DNA of 64,000 nt from NCBI GenBank assembly GCA_025141675.1, contig CP081161.1, positions 1,710,001 through 1,774,000 of the forward strand, given 5' to 3'. The notes below the pieces were generated by a model. It had not been told where the DNA came from. It saw nothing but the letters and a program-made list of their open reading frames with translations, and searched no databases. Both the position numbers and the translations under genes were made by a program. Source of the stretch: Rhodobacteraceae bacterium S2214 (GTDB lineage: Bacteria; Pseudomonadota; Alphaproteobacteria; Rhodobacterales; Rhodobacteraceae). This document shows, in pieces, positions 43,469 through 52,404 of the stretch. Within the stretch, counting starts at the first letter, position 1. Each line of letters begins with the position of its first letter.

Positions 43469-44413
43469 GTGCAATACAGGCTCTATGCGGCCCTAACGCT
43501 CGCCCTTCTCGTGGGGGCGAGTTGTTTGATTGGGGTTGCTGATATCTTTGCGGGCGATCTTGATCGGCAAATGGTGATGCTGGTCAGTCGTTTGCCACGC
43601 ACGTTCGCCGCACTTCTGGCTGGGGCCGGATTGGCGCTGGCGGGTGTGGTGGTACAGATGTCGGTGCAGAACAGGTTGGTAGAGCCCAGTTTGGTTGGCA
43701 CACCAGAATCCGCAATGCTTGGCCTTCTTATCGTAACGCTGATCGCACCCGGTGCCGCGCTGATGATAAAAATGTCGGTCGCGGCTGCTACTGCATTAGT
43801 CGGCACGTTGGGATTTCTTTGGCTGGCCCGCCATGTGCCACGCCGTGATCCCGTGTTGTTGCCATTGGTCGGACTGATCTACGGCGGCATCATCGGTGCT
43901 GCGGTGTTGTGGTTGGCCTGGACGACAGACCTTGTGCAGTACATCGGTGTTTGGCAAAGCGGCGAGTTTTCGGGCGTGCTGCAGGGCAGGTATGAACTGC
44001 TTTGGATTGTCGCAGCGATAGCCGCGCTGGTCTGGTTCGCGGCGGATCGCATTACCATGCTCGGCCTTGGTGAAGACGCGGCGCGCAGCCTTGGGTTAGA
44101 CTATCGCCAAACCTTATTGGCGGGGCTGATCCTTGTGTCGATCATCGTGGCCGTCGTCGTGGTCAGTGTCGGGTCTATCCCGTTTGTCGGATTGGTTGTG
44201 CCCAATATCGTGTCGCGCTGGCGGGGCGATAATCTGCGCCGGAACTTGCCGCTCGTGGCATGGTTGGGCGGTTGCATGGTGCTGGGTTGTGACATCATTG
44301 GTCGCGTGATCCGCTTCCCCTATGAGATTCCCGCTGGAACGGTTTTCGCTGTGATCGGCGCGGGCATTTTCCTGTGGCTGCTGCACGCGGCCCCGAGGCA
44401 ATTCCATGGTTGA
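43469..44413 (+). CDS. Iron-chelate ABC transporter permease (FecCD family)
   Basis: A 314-residue permease with about nine hydrophobic segments. Family motifs are RLPRTFAALLAGAGLALAG near the N-terminus and GSIPFVGLVVPNIVSR before the coupling helix. It overlaps the second permease by 8 bp. The two permeases form the BtuC-like channel of the siderophore importer. Confidence 0.93.
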   Translation: MQYRLYAALTLALLVGASCLIGVADIFAGDLDRQMVMLVSRLPRTFAALLAGAGLALAGVVVQMSVQNRLVEPSLVGTPESAMLGLLIVTLIAPGAALMIKMSVAAATALVGTLGFLWLARHVPRRDPVLLPLVGLIYGGIIGAAVLWLAWTTDLVQYIGVWQSGEFSGVLQGRYELLWIVAAIAALVWFAADRITMLGLGEDAARSLGLDYRQTLLAGLILVSIIVAVVVVSVGSIPFVGLVVPNIVSRWRGDNLRRNLPLVAWLGGCMVLGCDIIGRVIRFPYEIPAGTVFAVIGAGIFLWLLHAAPRQFHG

Positions 44414-45350
44414 GCGGCGTCTGTTCTTCTTGATCGGCCTGCTGGTTGTGGCTTGCGGCCTGTTTCTATTCTGGAATTTGCGTTCGCCAATGGGGTTCAT
44501 CCTGTCGTTGCGATTTACCAAAGTGGCTGCACTCTGCGTGGTTGGTGCCGCGATTGGCACAGCCACGGTATTGTTCCAAACCATCGCGTCCAATCGCATG
44601 CTCACCCCCGGCATTGTCGGTTTTGACGCGCTGTTTGTATTCATCCAACCGGCATTGGTCCTGACATTGGGCGGTGTCGGCTTCGCTGCCCTGCCACCCT
44701 TGGCGCAGTTCGGGATGGAAACGGCTATCCTTGTGATCGCGGCCGTTGCGCTGTTCAGCGTACTCTTGCGCAATGGCGCAGAGGACATACTGCGCCTCGT
44801 GTTGACGGGCGTCATCCTTGGCGTGTTGCTGCGTGGGTTGGCGGGATTGGCGCAACGCATGCTAGATCCATCCGAATTCACTATCGTTCAGCAAGCCACC
44901 TTCGCTACTTTTGGGGCGGTTGACGAAACCCAATTGGCGGTTGCTGCGGTGATCCTTGGGGCATCCCTATTTGGCGCGCTAAACATCGCACGCTATCTGG
45001 ATGTGGTCGCGCTTGGGCGAAACGTGGCGTTGCCGCTAGGCGTTGATTATGACCGTGTCGTGTTCATGGCATTGAGCCTTGTGGCGTTGCTGGTGGCCAC
45101 TTCAACCGCGCTTGTCGGGCCGATTACATTCTTGGGCTTGCTTGCGTCCAGTCTGGCCCATGCGGTCCTTCCGTCATGGCGTCACACGCAGCTTTTGCCC
45201 GCCGCCGCAGTGATTGGGGCGACCATCCTCGTCAGCGGACAATTCGTCTTTGAACGCCTGCTCGGGTTGCAATCCACATTGACAGTTGTGGTTGAATTTG
45301 TGGGCGGCGTTCTTTTCCTTTTCCTCGTTTTGCGCAGGTCTAAACCATGA
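44406..45350 (+). CDS. Iron-chelate ABC transporter permease (FecCD family), second subunit
   Basis: A 314-residue partner permease. LRFTKVAALCVVGAAIGTAT replaces the classic RLPR segment, as in FatC/YclO-type second subunits, and VGPITFLGLLASSLAH is the coupling-helix region. Its stop overlaps the ATPase start by 4 bp. It is expected to heterodimerise with the preceding gene product. Confidence 0.92.
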   Translation: MVERRLFFLIGLLVVACGLFLFWNLRSPMGFILSLRFTKVAALCVVGAAIGTATVLFQTIASNRMLTPGIVGFDALFVFIQPALVLTLGGVGFAALPPLAQFGMETAILVIAAVALFSVLLRNGAEDILRLVLTGVILGVLLRGLAGLAQRMLDPSEFTIVQQATFATFGAVDETQLAVAAVILGASLFGALNIARYLDVVALGRNVALPLGVDYDRVVFMALSLVALLVATSTALVGPITFLGLLASSLAHAVLPSWRHTQLLPAAAVIGATILVSGQFVFERLLGLQSTLTVVVEFVGGVLFLFLVLRRSKP

Positions 45351-46108
45351 TCCACGTTGATAATTTAACGGTCACAATGAACGGAACCGACATCTTGAAG
45401 GATGTGTCGCTGAAGTTCGGGCAGGGTGGGATTACCGCCCTCATCGGTCCCAATGGTGCGGGGAAATCGACCTTGCTGACCGCGATTGCCGGACTGATTA
45501 AGACGACGCAGGGGCAGGTTAAGGTAGAAGGGTGCGACATGATCAACGCCCGGCCAGCCGAACGGGCCAGTCGCGTGGCGTTGCTTGCGCAGAACGAACA
45601 GGTCACCGCAAGGCTTAGTGTGCGTGAACTAGTGAGCTTCGGACGTTGGCCCCATCACCAAGGACGCCCCAAAGAAGAAGATCACCGCAAGATAGCCGAC
45701 GCGATCGCGGCATTTGATTTGGGTGCCTTGGCAGACCGTCGATTGGATTCCCTGTCTGGCGGTCAACGCCAACGGGCTTTTATTGCAATGGCATGGGCGC
45801 AAGAAACGCCGTGGTTGCTGTTGGATGAACCATTATCCGCGCTTGATCCACGTCATGTGCGCGACATTATGGATCGCCTGCATGCGCTGACCAGACCCGG
45901 CCAAACCCAACGTAGCGTCATCATTGTGCTGCACGACCTTGGGGTCGCAGCACGCTATGCGGACAGGATTGTCGCCTTGAAAGACGGACGATTGGTTGTC
46001 ACTGGCCCGCGCATCCTGACCATGACTGGTCCGATGTTGAGCGATCTATTCGAAACCGGTCTGGCAATGAAACAAGTCTCTGGTCATGACGTGGTGGTGC
46101 CAAGTTAA
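45347..46108 (+). CDS. Iron-chelate ABC transporter ATP-binding protein
   Basis: A 253-residue FepC-like ATPase. Walker A is GPNGAGKS, signature LSGGQRQRAFIAM, Walker B WLLLDEPLSALD and the switch histidine VLHDLG. It completes a four-gene importer (binding protein, two permeases, ATPase). No outer-membrane receptor or siderophore biosynthesis gene is in the window. Confidence 0.94.
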   Translation: MIHVDNLTVTMNGTDILKDVSLKFGQGGITALIGPNGAGKSTLLTAIAGLIKTTQGQVKVEGCDMINARPAERASRVALLAQNEQVTARLSVRELVSFGRWPHHQGRPKEEDHRKIADAIAAFDLGALADRRLDSLSGGQRQRAFIAMAWAQETPWLLLDEPLSALDPRHVRDIMDRLHALTRPGQTQRSVIIVLHDLGVAARYADRIVALKDGRLVVTGPRILTMTGPMLSDLFETGLAMKQVSGHDVVVPS

Positions 46109-46441
46109 AGGCGAGGCGAGTTTAAAGGGTCTTTTGCAACTGATCATGCTTGCCACACTGCCGAAGCTCTGGCAGGCTTTGCATAGGCAGATAGCGATCT
46201 GCGGATCGGTCGTTCCTAGCGCCACAAAAATAATTATTGTAAATCCTAAGTTTTATTTCTACCGTCAGCCCACGCCCAATTGGGTATCGATACTTAGGGG
46301 CTGAAATAATAATATAAATCAAAGATTTACCCCATAAAGACGCGCGATTCCGAACAAGACGCGTCATACGACCGGATTTGCAGCCGGTTCCCAAACCAAC
46401 AAAACTGCCTGCATAAAACTAACACGAACGGAGAGGTTACT
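46109..46441. other. 333-bp AT-rich intergenic region upstream of a peptide importer
   Basis: No gene is supported here. AT-rich tracts (AAAATAATTATTG near 46227; AATAATAATATAAAT near 46306) contrast with neighbouring coding DNA. Two abutting palindromes, CCCAATTGGG (46275-46284) and GTATCGATAC (46284-46293), are present. The promoter of the downstream operon presumably lies here. Confidence 0.4.
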
Positions 46442-48022
46442 ATGAAAAAAACAACTGCCCTTTTGACGGTTGCGGCGCTGATGTCGTCCGCCGCTGTGGT
46501 CAATGCTGAAACACTTCGCTGGGCCCGTGCGGGCGACGCGCTGACGCTTGATCCGCATTCCCAAAACGAAGGCCCCAGCCACACAATGCGTCACCAGATG
46601 TATGAGCCGCTGATCATCCGCGACACTGCCGGGAACTTTGTTCCGACACTGGCGACTGACTGGGCACCAAGTGCTGACAACCCGAATGTGTGGGTGTTCA
46701 ACCTGCGCGAAGGTGTGAAATTCCACGATGGTGCTGACTTCACAGCAGAAGACGTGGTCTTCAGCTTTGAGCGTGCAAAGCAGCCTAATTCTGACATGAA
46801 AGAACTGATTGGTTCGATCACCGCTGTTCGCGCTGTCAGCGATTATGTGGTTGAGATCGAAACAGACGGTCCAAACCCGATCCTGCCATCCAACCTGACC
46901 AACCTGTTCATGATGGACAAGGATTGGACAGAGGCAAATAACACAGTCAATGTTCAAGACTTTGAAGGCGGCGAGATCACTTTTGCTACGACAAACGTCA
47001 ACGGCACCGGTGCGTATACACTTGTCAGCCGTGAGCCAGACGTGAAAACCGTGATGGCCCGCAACGAAGCCTATTGGGGTCGCGACGAATTCCCGCTGGA
47101 AGTCAGCGAAATTGTCTACACACCAATTCAGAACGCTGCGACTCGCGTAGCGGCTTTGTTGTCTGGTGAAATCGATTTCTTGCAGGATATGCCGGTTCAG
47201 GATTTGGCGCGCGTAGGCGATGCTGACGGTCTTGTTGTGAAGCAAGCCCCACAAAACCGCGTTATCTTCTTTGGTATGAACCAAGGCGCTGACGATATCG
47301 AAGCTGATGATGTTGATGGTGCTAACCCATTGGCTGACGTTCGCGTTCGTAAAGCGATGTCCATGGCGATCAACCGCGATGCGATTCAACAAGTTGTAAT
47401 GCGTGGTCAGTCCGAACCAGCTGGCATGATTGCCCCGCCATTCGTGAACGGCTGGACTGCTGAAATGGACGGCGAAAGCGTCACTGACGTTGAAGGCGCC
47501 AAGGCGCTGATGGCTGAAGCTGGCTACGAAGATGGGTTCTCTATCCGTTTGGATTGCCCGAATGACCGTTACATCAACGATGAAGCGATCTGTCAGGCGG
47601 CTGTTGGCATGCTGGGTCAGATCGGTGTCACCGTGAACCTTGATGCAATCCCGAAGGCGCAGCACTTCCCGAAAATCACTGATGGTGCGACGGATTTCTA
47701 CATGCTGGGTTGGGGTGTTCCAACTTATGATTCCGAGTACATCTTCAACTTCCTCGTGCACGGTCGTGAAGACGACATCGGGACATGGAACGGCACTGGC
47801 TACGACAACGATGAGCTGGACGAAACCATCAAGTCGCTTGCATCCAACACCGATCTTGACGCGCGTAACGCGGACATCGCCGGCATCTGGCGTGTGATTC
47901 AAGACGAGCAGCTTTACATCCCGATCCACCACCAGGTGCTGAACTGGGGTATGGCTGAAAACGTTGGCATCGAGGTCGATCCAGAGGATCAGCCACGCGT
48001 CAAATACTTCACCATGCAGTAA
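46442..48022 (+). CDS. Peptide/opine-type ABC substrate-binding protein (family 5)
   Basis: A 526-residue periplasmic receptor (SBP_bac_5, DppA/OppA class) with a signal peptide ending at VNAET. Markers are LRWARAGDALTLDPHSQNEG, then VWVFNLREGVKFHDGADFT and the segment VRVRKAMSMAINRDAI seen here as VRVRKAMSMAINRD. It is the first gene of a four-part importer with two permeases and a fused ATPase. A strong terminator hairpin follows at 48034. Confidence 0.94.
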   Translation: MKKTTALLTVAALMSSAAVVNAETLRWARAGDALTLDPHSQNEGPSHTMRHQMYEPLIIRDTAGNFVPTLATDWAPSADNPNVWVFNLREGVKFHDGADFTAEDVVFSFERAKQPNSDMKELIGSITAVRAVSDYVVEIETDGPNPILPSNLTNLFMMDKDWTEANNTVNVQDFEGGEITFATTNVNGTGAYTLVSREPDVKTVMARNEAYWGRDEFPLEVSEIVYTPIQNAATRVAALLSGEIDFLQDMPVQDLARVGDADGLVVKQAPQNRVIFFGMNQGADDIEADDVDGANPLADVRVRKAMSMAINRDAIQQVVMRGQSEPAGMIAPPFVNGWTAEMDGESVTDVEGAKALMAEAGYEDGFSIRLDCPNDRYINDEAICQAAVGMLGQIGVTVNLDAIPKAQHFPKITDGATDFYMLGWGVPTYDSEYIFNFLVHGREDDIGTWNGTGYDNDELDETIKSLASNTDLDARNADIAGIWRVIQDEQLYIPIHHQVLNWGMAENVGIEVDPEDQPRVKYFTMQ

Positions 48023-48033
48023 ATTCGCATGAC

Positions 48034-48064
48034 GGCGCGCCCGCTTTATGTGGGCGCGCCTTTT
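48034..48064 (+). terminator. Rho-independent-type hairpin after the family 5 binding protein
   Basis: GGCGCGCCC (48034-48042) pairs perfectly with GGGCGCGCC (48052-48060) and is followed by TTTT. It lies 11 bp beyond the binding-protein stop and 100 bp before the first permease, so it should reduce permease expression relative to the receptor. Confidence 0.85.
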
Positions 48065-48165
48065 CGACTGGACAGGTGGGGCAGGCTGCCCCCGTCCAGT
48101 TTCCAATCCTTTCAAAACTTGTCCAGCGGCCCGTCGGGCTGCGCTGGCAAAGCAAGGCCTTCGCG

Positions 48166-49137
48166 ATGCTGCCGTTTATCCTTAAACGCATATTCCAGTC
48201 CCTTTTGGTGTTGATCATCACCGGGGCAATTGCGTTTTCAATGTTCACCTTTGTGGGCGATCCCATTGACAACATGCTGGGTCAAGAACGCACGATGGAA
48301 GACATCGAACGTCTGCGCGCGCAGCTTGGTCTGGATCGACCGATCCCTGTGCAATACGTTAAATTCTTGGGTGAAGCCGTGCAGGGCAATTTTGGCGTCA
48401 GCTACCGGCAAGGCCGCGAAGTGTCTGAAATTATTATGGAACGCGCCCCCGCAACGCTGGAGTTGGCCGCACTTTCCGCCATTTTCGCCATCGTCGTAGG
48501 GATTGCACTGGGTGTGTTTACCGCGATCCGCCGCGACGGGTTTGTTGCGAACTTTATCATGTCCGCCTCGTTGATCGGGGTGTCCTTGCCGACGTTCCTG
48601 ATCGGGATTTTGTTGATCTATCTGTTCTCTGTCGAACTGGGATGGTTGCCTAGCTTTGGCCGCGGCGAAGTCGTGCAGGTTGGCTGGTGGACCACGGGTT
48701 TCTTGACAGAATCCGGTTTGAAAGCCTTAATACTGCCGTCGATCACGCTGGGCCTTTACCAAATGACACTGATCATGCGGCTTGTCCGGTCTGAGATGCT
48801 TGAGGTCCTGCGCCAAGATTACATCCGGTTTGCCCGCGCCCGTGGGCTCAGCGAACGGGTCATCAATTTCCGCCATGCTTTGAAGAACACGATGGTACCG
48901 GTGATTACGGTGATCGGTCTTCAGCTTGGCGCGATTATCGCTTTTGCGATCATTACTGAAACCGTGTTTCAGTGGCCCGGTTTGGGCCTGTTGTTCATCA
49001 ACGCAATTCAGTTTGTCGATATTCCGGTGATGGCCGCGTATCTGATGATGATTTCGGTGATGTTTGTCGTCATCAACCTTCTGGTGGATATCTTATATGC
49101 CTTCATTGATCCTCGTCTTAGGGTGGCCGCGAAATGA
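48166..49137 (+). CDS. Peptide-type ABC transporter permease (DppB family)
   Basis: A 323-residue permease starting MLPFILKRIFQSLLVLI. Typical DppB features are RAQLGLDRPIPVQYVKFL, GNFGVSYRQGREV and the coupling loop RFARARGLSERVINFRHALKN. About six hydrophobic helices. The ORF extends 30 codons upstream to 48076, but the ATG at 48166 gives the family start. Overlaps the next permease by 4 bp. Confidence 0.94.
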   Translation: MLPFILKRIFQSLLVLIITGAIAFSMFTFVGDPIDNMLGQERTMEDIERLRAQLGLDRPIPVQYVKFLGEAVQGNFGVSYRQGREVSEIIMERAPATLELAALSAIFAIVVGIALGVFTAIRRDGFVANFIMSASLIGVSLPTFLIGILLIYLFSVELGWLPSFGRGEVVQVGWWTTGFLTESGLKALILPSITLGLYQMTLIMRLVRSEMLEVLRQDYIRFARARGLSERVINFRHALKNTMVPVITVIGLQLGAIIAFAIITETVFQWPGLGLLFINAIQFVDIPVMAAYLMMISVMFVVINLLVDILYAFIDPRLRVAAK

Positions 49138-50084
49138 CTGATCACCCGAATTCCACAACCGAGGTCGTGCCGTCACGCATGCGCCGCGCGCTTGATAGCG
49201 ACTTGTTTTACGCTTTCAAACGGTCCCCTGTTGCGATGGTGTCTGCGGTGGTTGCCACTTTGCTGATCCTGTCGGCGGTGTTTGCGCCTCTGATCGCGCC
49301 GACCAACCCGTTTGATCCATCGTCATTGAACCTGATGAACGGGTTTACGCCACCCACGGCGCCGAATGCCTTCACCGGCGAGACGTTCTTGTTAGGCACC
49401 GACGATCAGGGCCGCGATGTATTTTCGACTATCCTGTACGGGATGCGGATTTCTCTTTTCGTGGGCTTTGCTGCTGTCTTGTTTGCCGTCGTGCTTGGCA
49501 TCTTCTTGGGGCTGCTTGCTGGTTACTTTGGCGGCTGGGCTGACAGTTTCATCATGCGGGCAGCCGACGTGCAGCTGACGTTCCCGTCGATCTTGGTGGC
49601 GATGCTGATCTTCGGGATCGCTAAGGGGATTACACCCGTTGAAAACCGCGACCAGATGGCGATTTGGGTCCTGATCCTTGCGATTGGCTTGTCCGATTGG
49701 GTGCAGTTTGCCCGCGTTGTGCGCGGGGCCACGCTGGTCGAGAAAGGCAAAGACTACGTATCAGCTGCGCGGCTGATCGGTCGAAAGCCTTTTATCATCA
49801 TGTTACGCCACATCCTGCCGAATATTTTGTCGCCCGTGTTGGTGATCGCCACGATTTCACTCGCGCTTGCAATCATCGCAGAAGCCACGCTGAGCTTCCT
49901 TGGCGTCGGCGCACCTGCCACACAGCCTTCTTTGGGCACGCTGATACGCGTCGGCCAAGGTTTCTTGTTCTCAGGCGAATGGTGGATCTTGTTCTTCCCG
50001 GCCTGCACTTTGCTTGCGCTGGCCCTTAGCGTGAACATGCTGGGCGACTGGCTGCGTGACGCTTTGAACCCGAGGTTAAAATGA
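49134..50084 (+). CDS. Peptide-type ABC transporter permease (DppC family)
   Basis: A 316-residue permease. A cytoplasmic N-terminus leads into helix 1, and TFLLGTDDQGRDVFSTILYG is the standard DppC motif. The coupling loop reads AARLIGRKPFIIMLRHILPNIL. It partners DppB-like 48166 and overlaps the ATPase gene by 4 bp. Confidence 0.94.
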   Translation: MTDHPNSTTEVVPSRMRRALDSDLFYAFKRSPVAMVSAVVATLLILSAVFAPLIAPTNPFDPSSLNLMNGFTPPTAPNAFTGETFLLGTDDQGRDVFSTILYGMRISLFVGFAAVLFAVVLGIFLGLLAGYFGGWADSFIMRAADVQLTFPSILVAMLIFGIAKGITPVENRDQMAIWVLILAIGLSDWVQFARVVRGATLVEKGKDYVSAARLIGRKPFIIMLRHILPNILSPVLVIATISLALAIIAEATLSFLGVGAPATQPSLGTLIRVGQGFLFSGEWWILFFPACTLLALALSVNMLGDWLRDALNPRLK

Positions 50085-51772
50085 CCGAACCTGTCCTATC
50101 CATCCGTGACCTGACCGTCGAAATCCCGACCCGGCACGGCCTGTTCAAGCCTGTGCGCAACGTGACCTACGACATCCGGCCCGGTGAAATCCGTGGCGTG
50201 GTTGGCGAAAGCGGGGCGGGCAAATCGATGACCGGCAATGCCGTGATTGGCCTGCTAGATGACCCTGCGCGGATCGCGTCTGGCGAGATTTGGCTTAAGG
50301 GGCGTCGTATCGACAACCTGAGCGTCGAAGAACAACGCGCCATTCGGGGTCGTGAGATCGGGATGATCTTTCAGGATCCGCTGACGTCATTGAACCCGCT
50401 GTTTACCATTGGTGAACAACTGGTTGAGACGATCCAGTTACATCTCAAGGTATCCGCCAAAGAAGCCAAAGAACGTGCTTTGGCCTTGCTTGATCGTGTG
50501 TCGATCCCCGATCCCAAGACCCGTTTTGACCAGTACCCGCACCAGTTTTCCGGCGGTATGCGGCAACGTGTGGTGATTGCGCTGGCGCTTTGTTCAGAGC
50601 CGTCTGTGATCGTGGCTGACGAACCCACGACCGCGTTGGACGTGTCGATCCAAGCCCAGGTTCTTGATCTGATCAAGGAACTGGCCCGCGAGACCCAAGT
50701 TGGCGTGATCCTTGTGACCCACGACATGGGCGTGATCGCGGATACCACCGAACAAGTCACGGTGATGTACAACGGACAAGTGGTAGAGAACGGGTCAACC
50801 GATCAAGTTCTCAGCGCGCCGAAGCATGAATATACCAAGTCGCTGATTTCTGCTGTGCCGCGTCCGCAGGTCAAACTGCACCGTTTTCCGCAGGTCAGTT
50901 ATGGTGGCCGTGAGACGACGTTCAAGATCGAAGACCTCGCGCGGAACTGGACCAAATCAGAACCGTCGAAATCCGGCAAGCTGCTTGAGGTCGAGGGGAT
51001 CACGAAGAAATTCTTGGAAAAATCAGCGATCCTGCCGTCGTGGCGAACCTATTTTACGGCTGTGGACGAGGTATCGTTTGATATCAAAGACGGCGAGGTC
51101 TTCGGGCTTGTCGGCGAAAGCGGGTCTGGTAAATCCACCGTTGCGCGGATGATCGGCACGCTGCTTGATGTGGACGGAGGCCGTATCAAGTTCGACGGTG
51201 ATGATGTGACGGCGATGACGCCTGCCGAAATTGCAGGGTATCGCCGCCAAATCCAGATGATCTTCCAAGACCCATTTTCCAGTCTTAATCCACGGATGAA
51301 GGTCGAAAGCATCGTGGCTGAACCGCTGGTGCATCACAAAATCCTGCCGCCTGACCAGATCAGCGGGCGGGTGCAGGAATTGCTGGATCGTGTTGGGCTG
51401 ACCCGTGCGGCGGCGGCGAAATATCCGCACGAATTTTCGGGCGGGCAACGCCAACGGATTTCCATCGCGCGGGCCTTGGCCACGCAGCCACGGTTCCTGA
51501 TCTGCGACGAACCAACCAGCGCGTTGGACGTGTCTATTCAGGCGCAAATTCTGAACATTCTGAAAGATTTGCAGGAACACCTTGGCCTGACCATGCTGTT
51601 TATCAGTCACGATCTACCGGTTGTCCGCCAAATGTGCGACCGCGTTGGCGTAATGAAACAAGGCCAATTGGTCGAAGTGCAAGATACTGAGACGCTGTTC
51701 GCCAACCCGCAGCAGGACTACACTAAGAAGCTACTAGAGCTGATGCCACGGCTCGCGCAGTTGTCGGGGTAG
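50081..51772 (+). CDS. Fused DppD-DppF-type ABC transporter ATP-binding protein
   Basis: A 563-residue protein with two complete nucleotide-binding domains. The first has GESGAGKS, QFSGGMRQRV and VIVADEPTTALD. The second has GESGSGKS, EFSGGQRQRIS and FLICDEPTSALD. The domains are joined near residue 300 (TKSEPSKSGKLLEVEG). Such a DppD-DppF fusion is common in alphaproteobacterial peptide and glutathione importers (GsiA-like). It energises the two permeases upstream. Confidence 0.94.
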   Translation: MTEPVLSIRDLTVEIPTRHGLFKPVRNVTYDIRPGEIRGVVGESGAGKSMTGNAVIGLLDDPARIASGEIWLKGRRIDNLSVEEQRAIRGREIGMIFQDPLTSLNPLFTIGEQLVETIQLHLKVSAKEAKERALALLDRVSIPDPKTRFDQYPHQFSGGMRQRVVIALALCSEPSVIVADEPTTALDVSIQAQVLDLIKELARETQVGVILVTHDMGVIADTTEQVTVMYNGQVVENGSTDQVLSAPKHEYTKSLISAVPRPQVKLHRFPQVSYGGRETTFKIEDLARNWTKSEPSKSGKLLEVEGITKKFLEKSAILPSWRTYFTAVDEVSFDIKDGEVFGLVGESGSGKSTVARMIGTLLDVDGGRIKFDGDDVTAMTPAEIAGYRRQIQMIFQDPFSSLNPRMKVESIVAEPLVHHKILPPDQISGRVQELLDRVGLTRAAAAKYPHEFSGGQRQRISIARALATQPRFLICDEPTSALDVSIQAQILNILKDLQEHLGLTMLFISHDLPVVRQMCDRVGVMKQGQLVEVQDTETLFANPQQDYTKKLLELMPRLAQLSG

Positions 51773-51775
51773 GCG

Positions 51776-52378
51776 ATGATCGGGGGGGGGAGTATCGAAC
51801 CGGCCAAGCTGGGGCAAATGATCCGGAAATGCCGGCAGCAACGCAAGCTGACGCTGAAGGAATTGTGCGACAAGGCAGGCATATCTGTGGGGTATCTGTC
51901 GCAGGTTGAACGCGGCAATGCGACGCCGTCGCTGGGCACGCTCGCGCAGATTTCACATGCGTTGGATCTGGGGCTTGATTACTTTGTCGCCCGCCCGAAA
52001 CCGGGCGATGCTGTGTCTTATGCGGATAAGCGCCCGAAGTTTTCGATTTCGGATTCGGGCGTGACGTATGAGGCGTTAAGCTCCGAGTTTCCCGGTCACG
52101 AACTGTCTGCATATATCATGAACTGCCCACCCGGTTTTGTGTCTGAGACGTTCCAGCACGAGGGTGAGGAGTTCATTTATATCCTCAGCGGCTCTATCGA
52201 GAAAACACTGGACGGAGAGGCCTTTACCCTGCGCGAGGGTGACAGCCTGCATTACAACGGCATGACCCCGCACGCATGGAAAACGCTCGGCGACACGCCA
52301 GCCCGCATGATGTGGACGGGAACATTGGTCGTGCTGCAAGGACCGACAAAAAACTGGCTGCCCGGCCAAGATGGCTAG
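51776..52378 (+). CDS. XRE-family regulator with C-terminal cupin
   Basis: A 200-residue regulator of the PuuR/SutR type. The HTH spans IRKCRQQRKLTLKELCDKAGISVGYLS, and the cupin (about 125-190) contains HEGEEFIYILSGSIE and GDSLHYNGMTPHAW. The start codon is followed immediately by a nine-G tract (51782-51790). A downstream in-frame ATG at 51818 would remove it but also cuts into the HTH. It lies 3 bp after the importer ATPase, so it probably senses the imported peptide or its product. Confidence 0.88.
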   Translation: MIGGGSIEPAKLGQMIRKCRQQRKLTLKELCDKAGISVGYLSQVERGNATPSLGTLAQISHALDLGLDYFVARPKPGDAVSYADKRPKFSISDSGVTYEALSSEFPGHELSAYIMNCPPGFVSETFQHEGEEFIYILSGSIEKTLDGEAFTLREGDSLHYNGMTPHAWKTLGDTPARMMWTGTLVVLQGPTKNWLPGQDG

Positions 52379-52404
52379 GGCGGTTATCGCAACTGGAGGG
52401 TCGT

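Noticed and set aside
46275..46293. Adjacent palindromes CCCAATTGGG and GTATCGATAC
   Set aside because: Short palindromes with no repeat elsewhere and no link to a known operator; likely chance in an AT-rich region.
46364..48115. 583-codon open frame on the minus strand
   Set aside because: It is fully antisense to the family 5 binding-protein gene, which has a signal peptide and clear family motifs. The antisense frame shows no domain and reflects codon bias.
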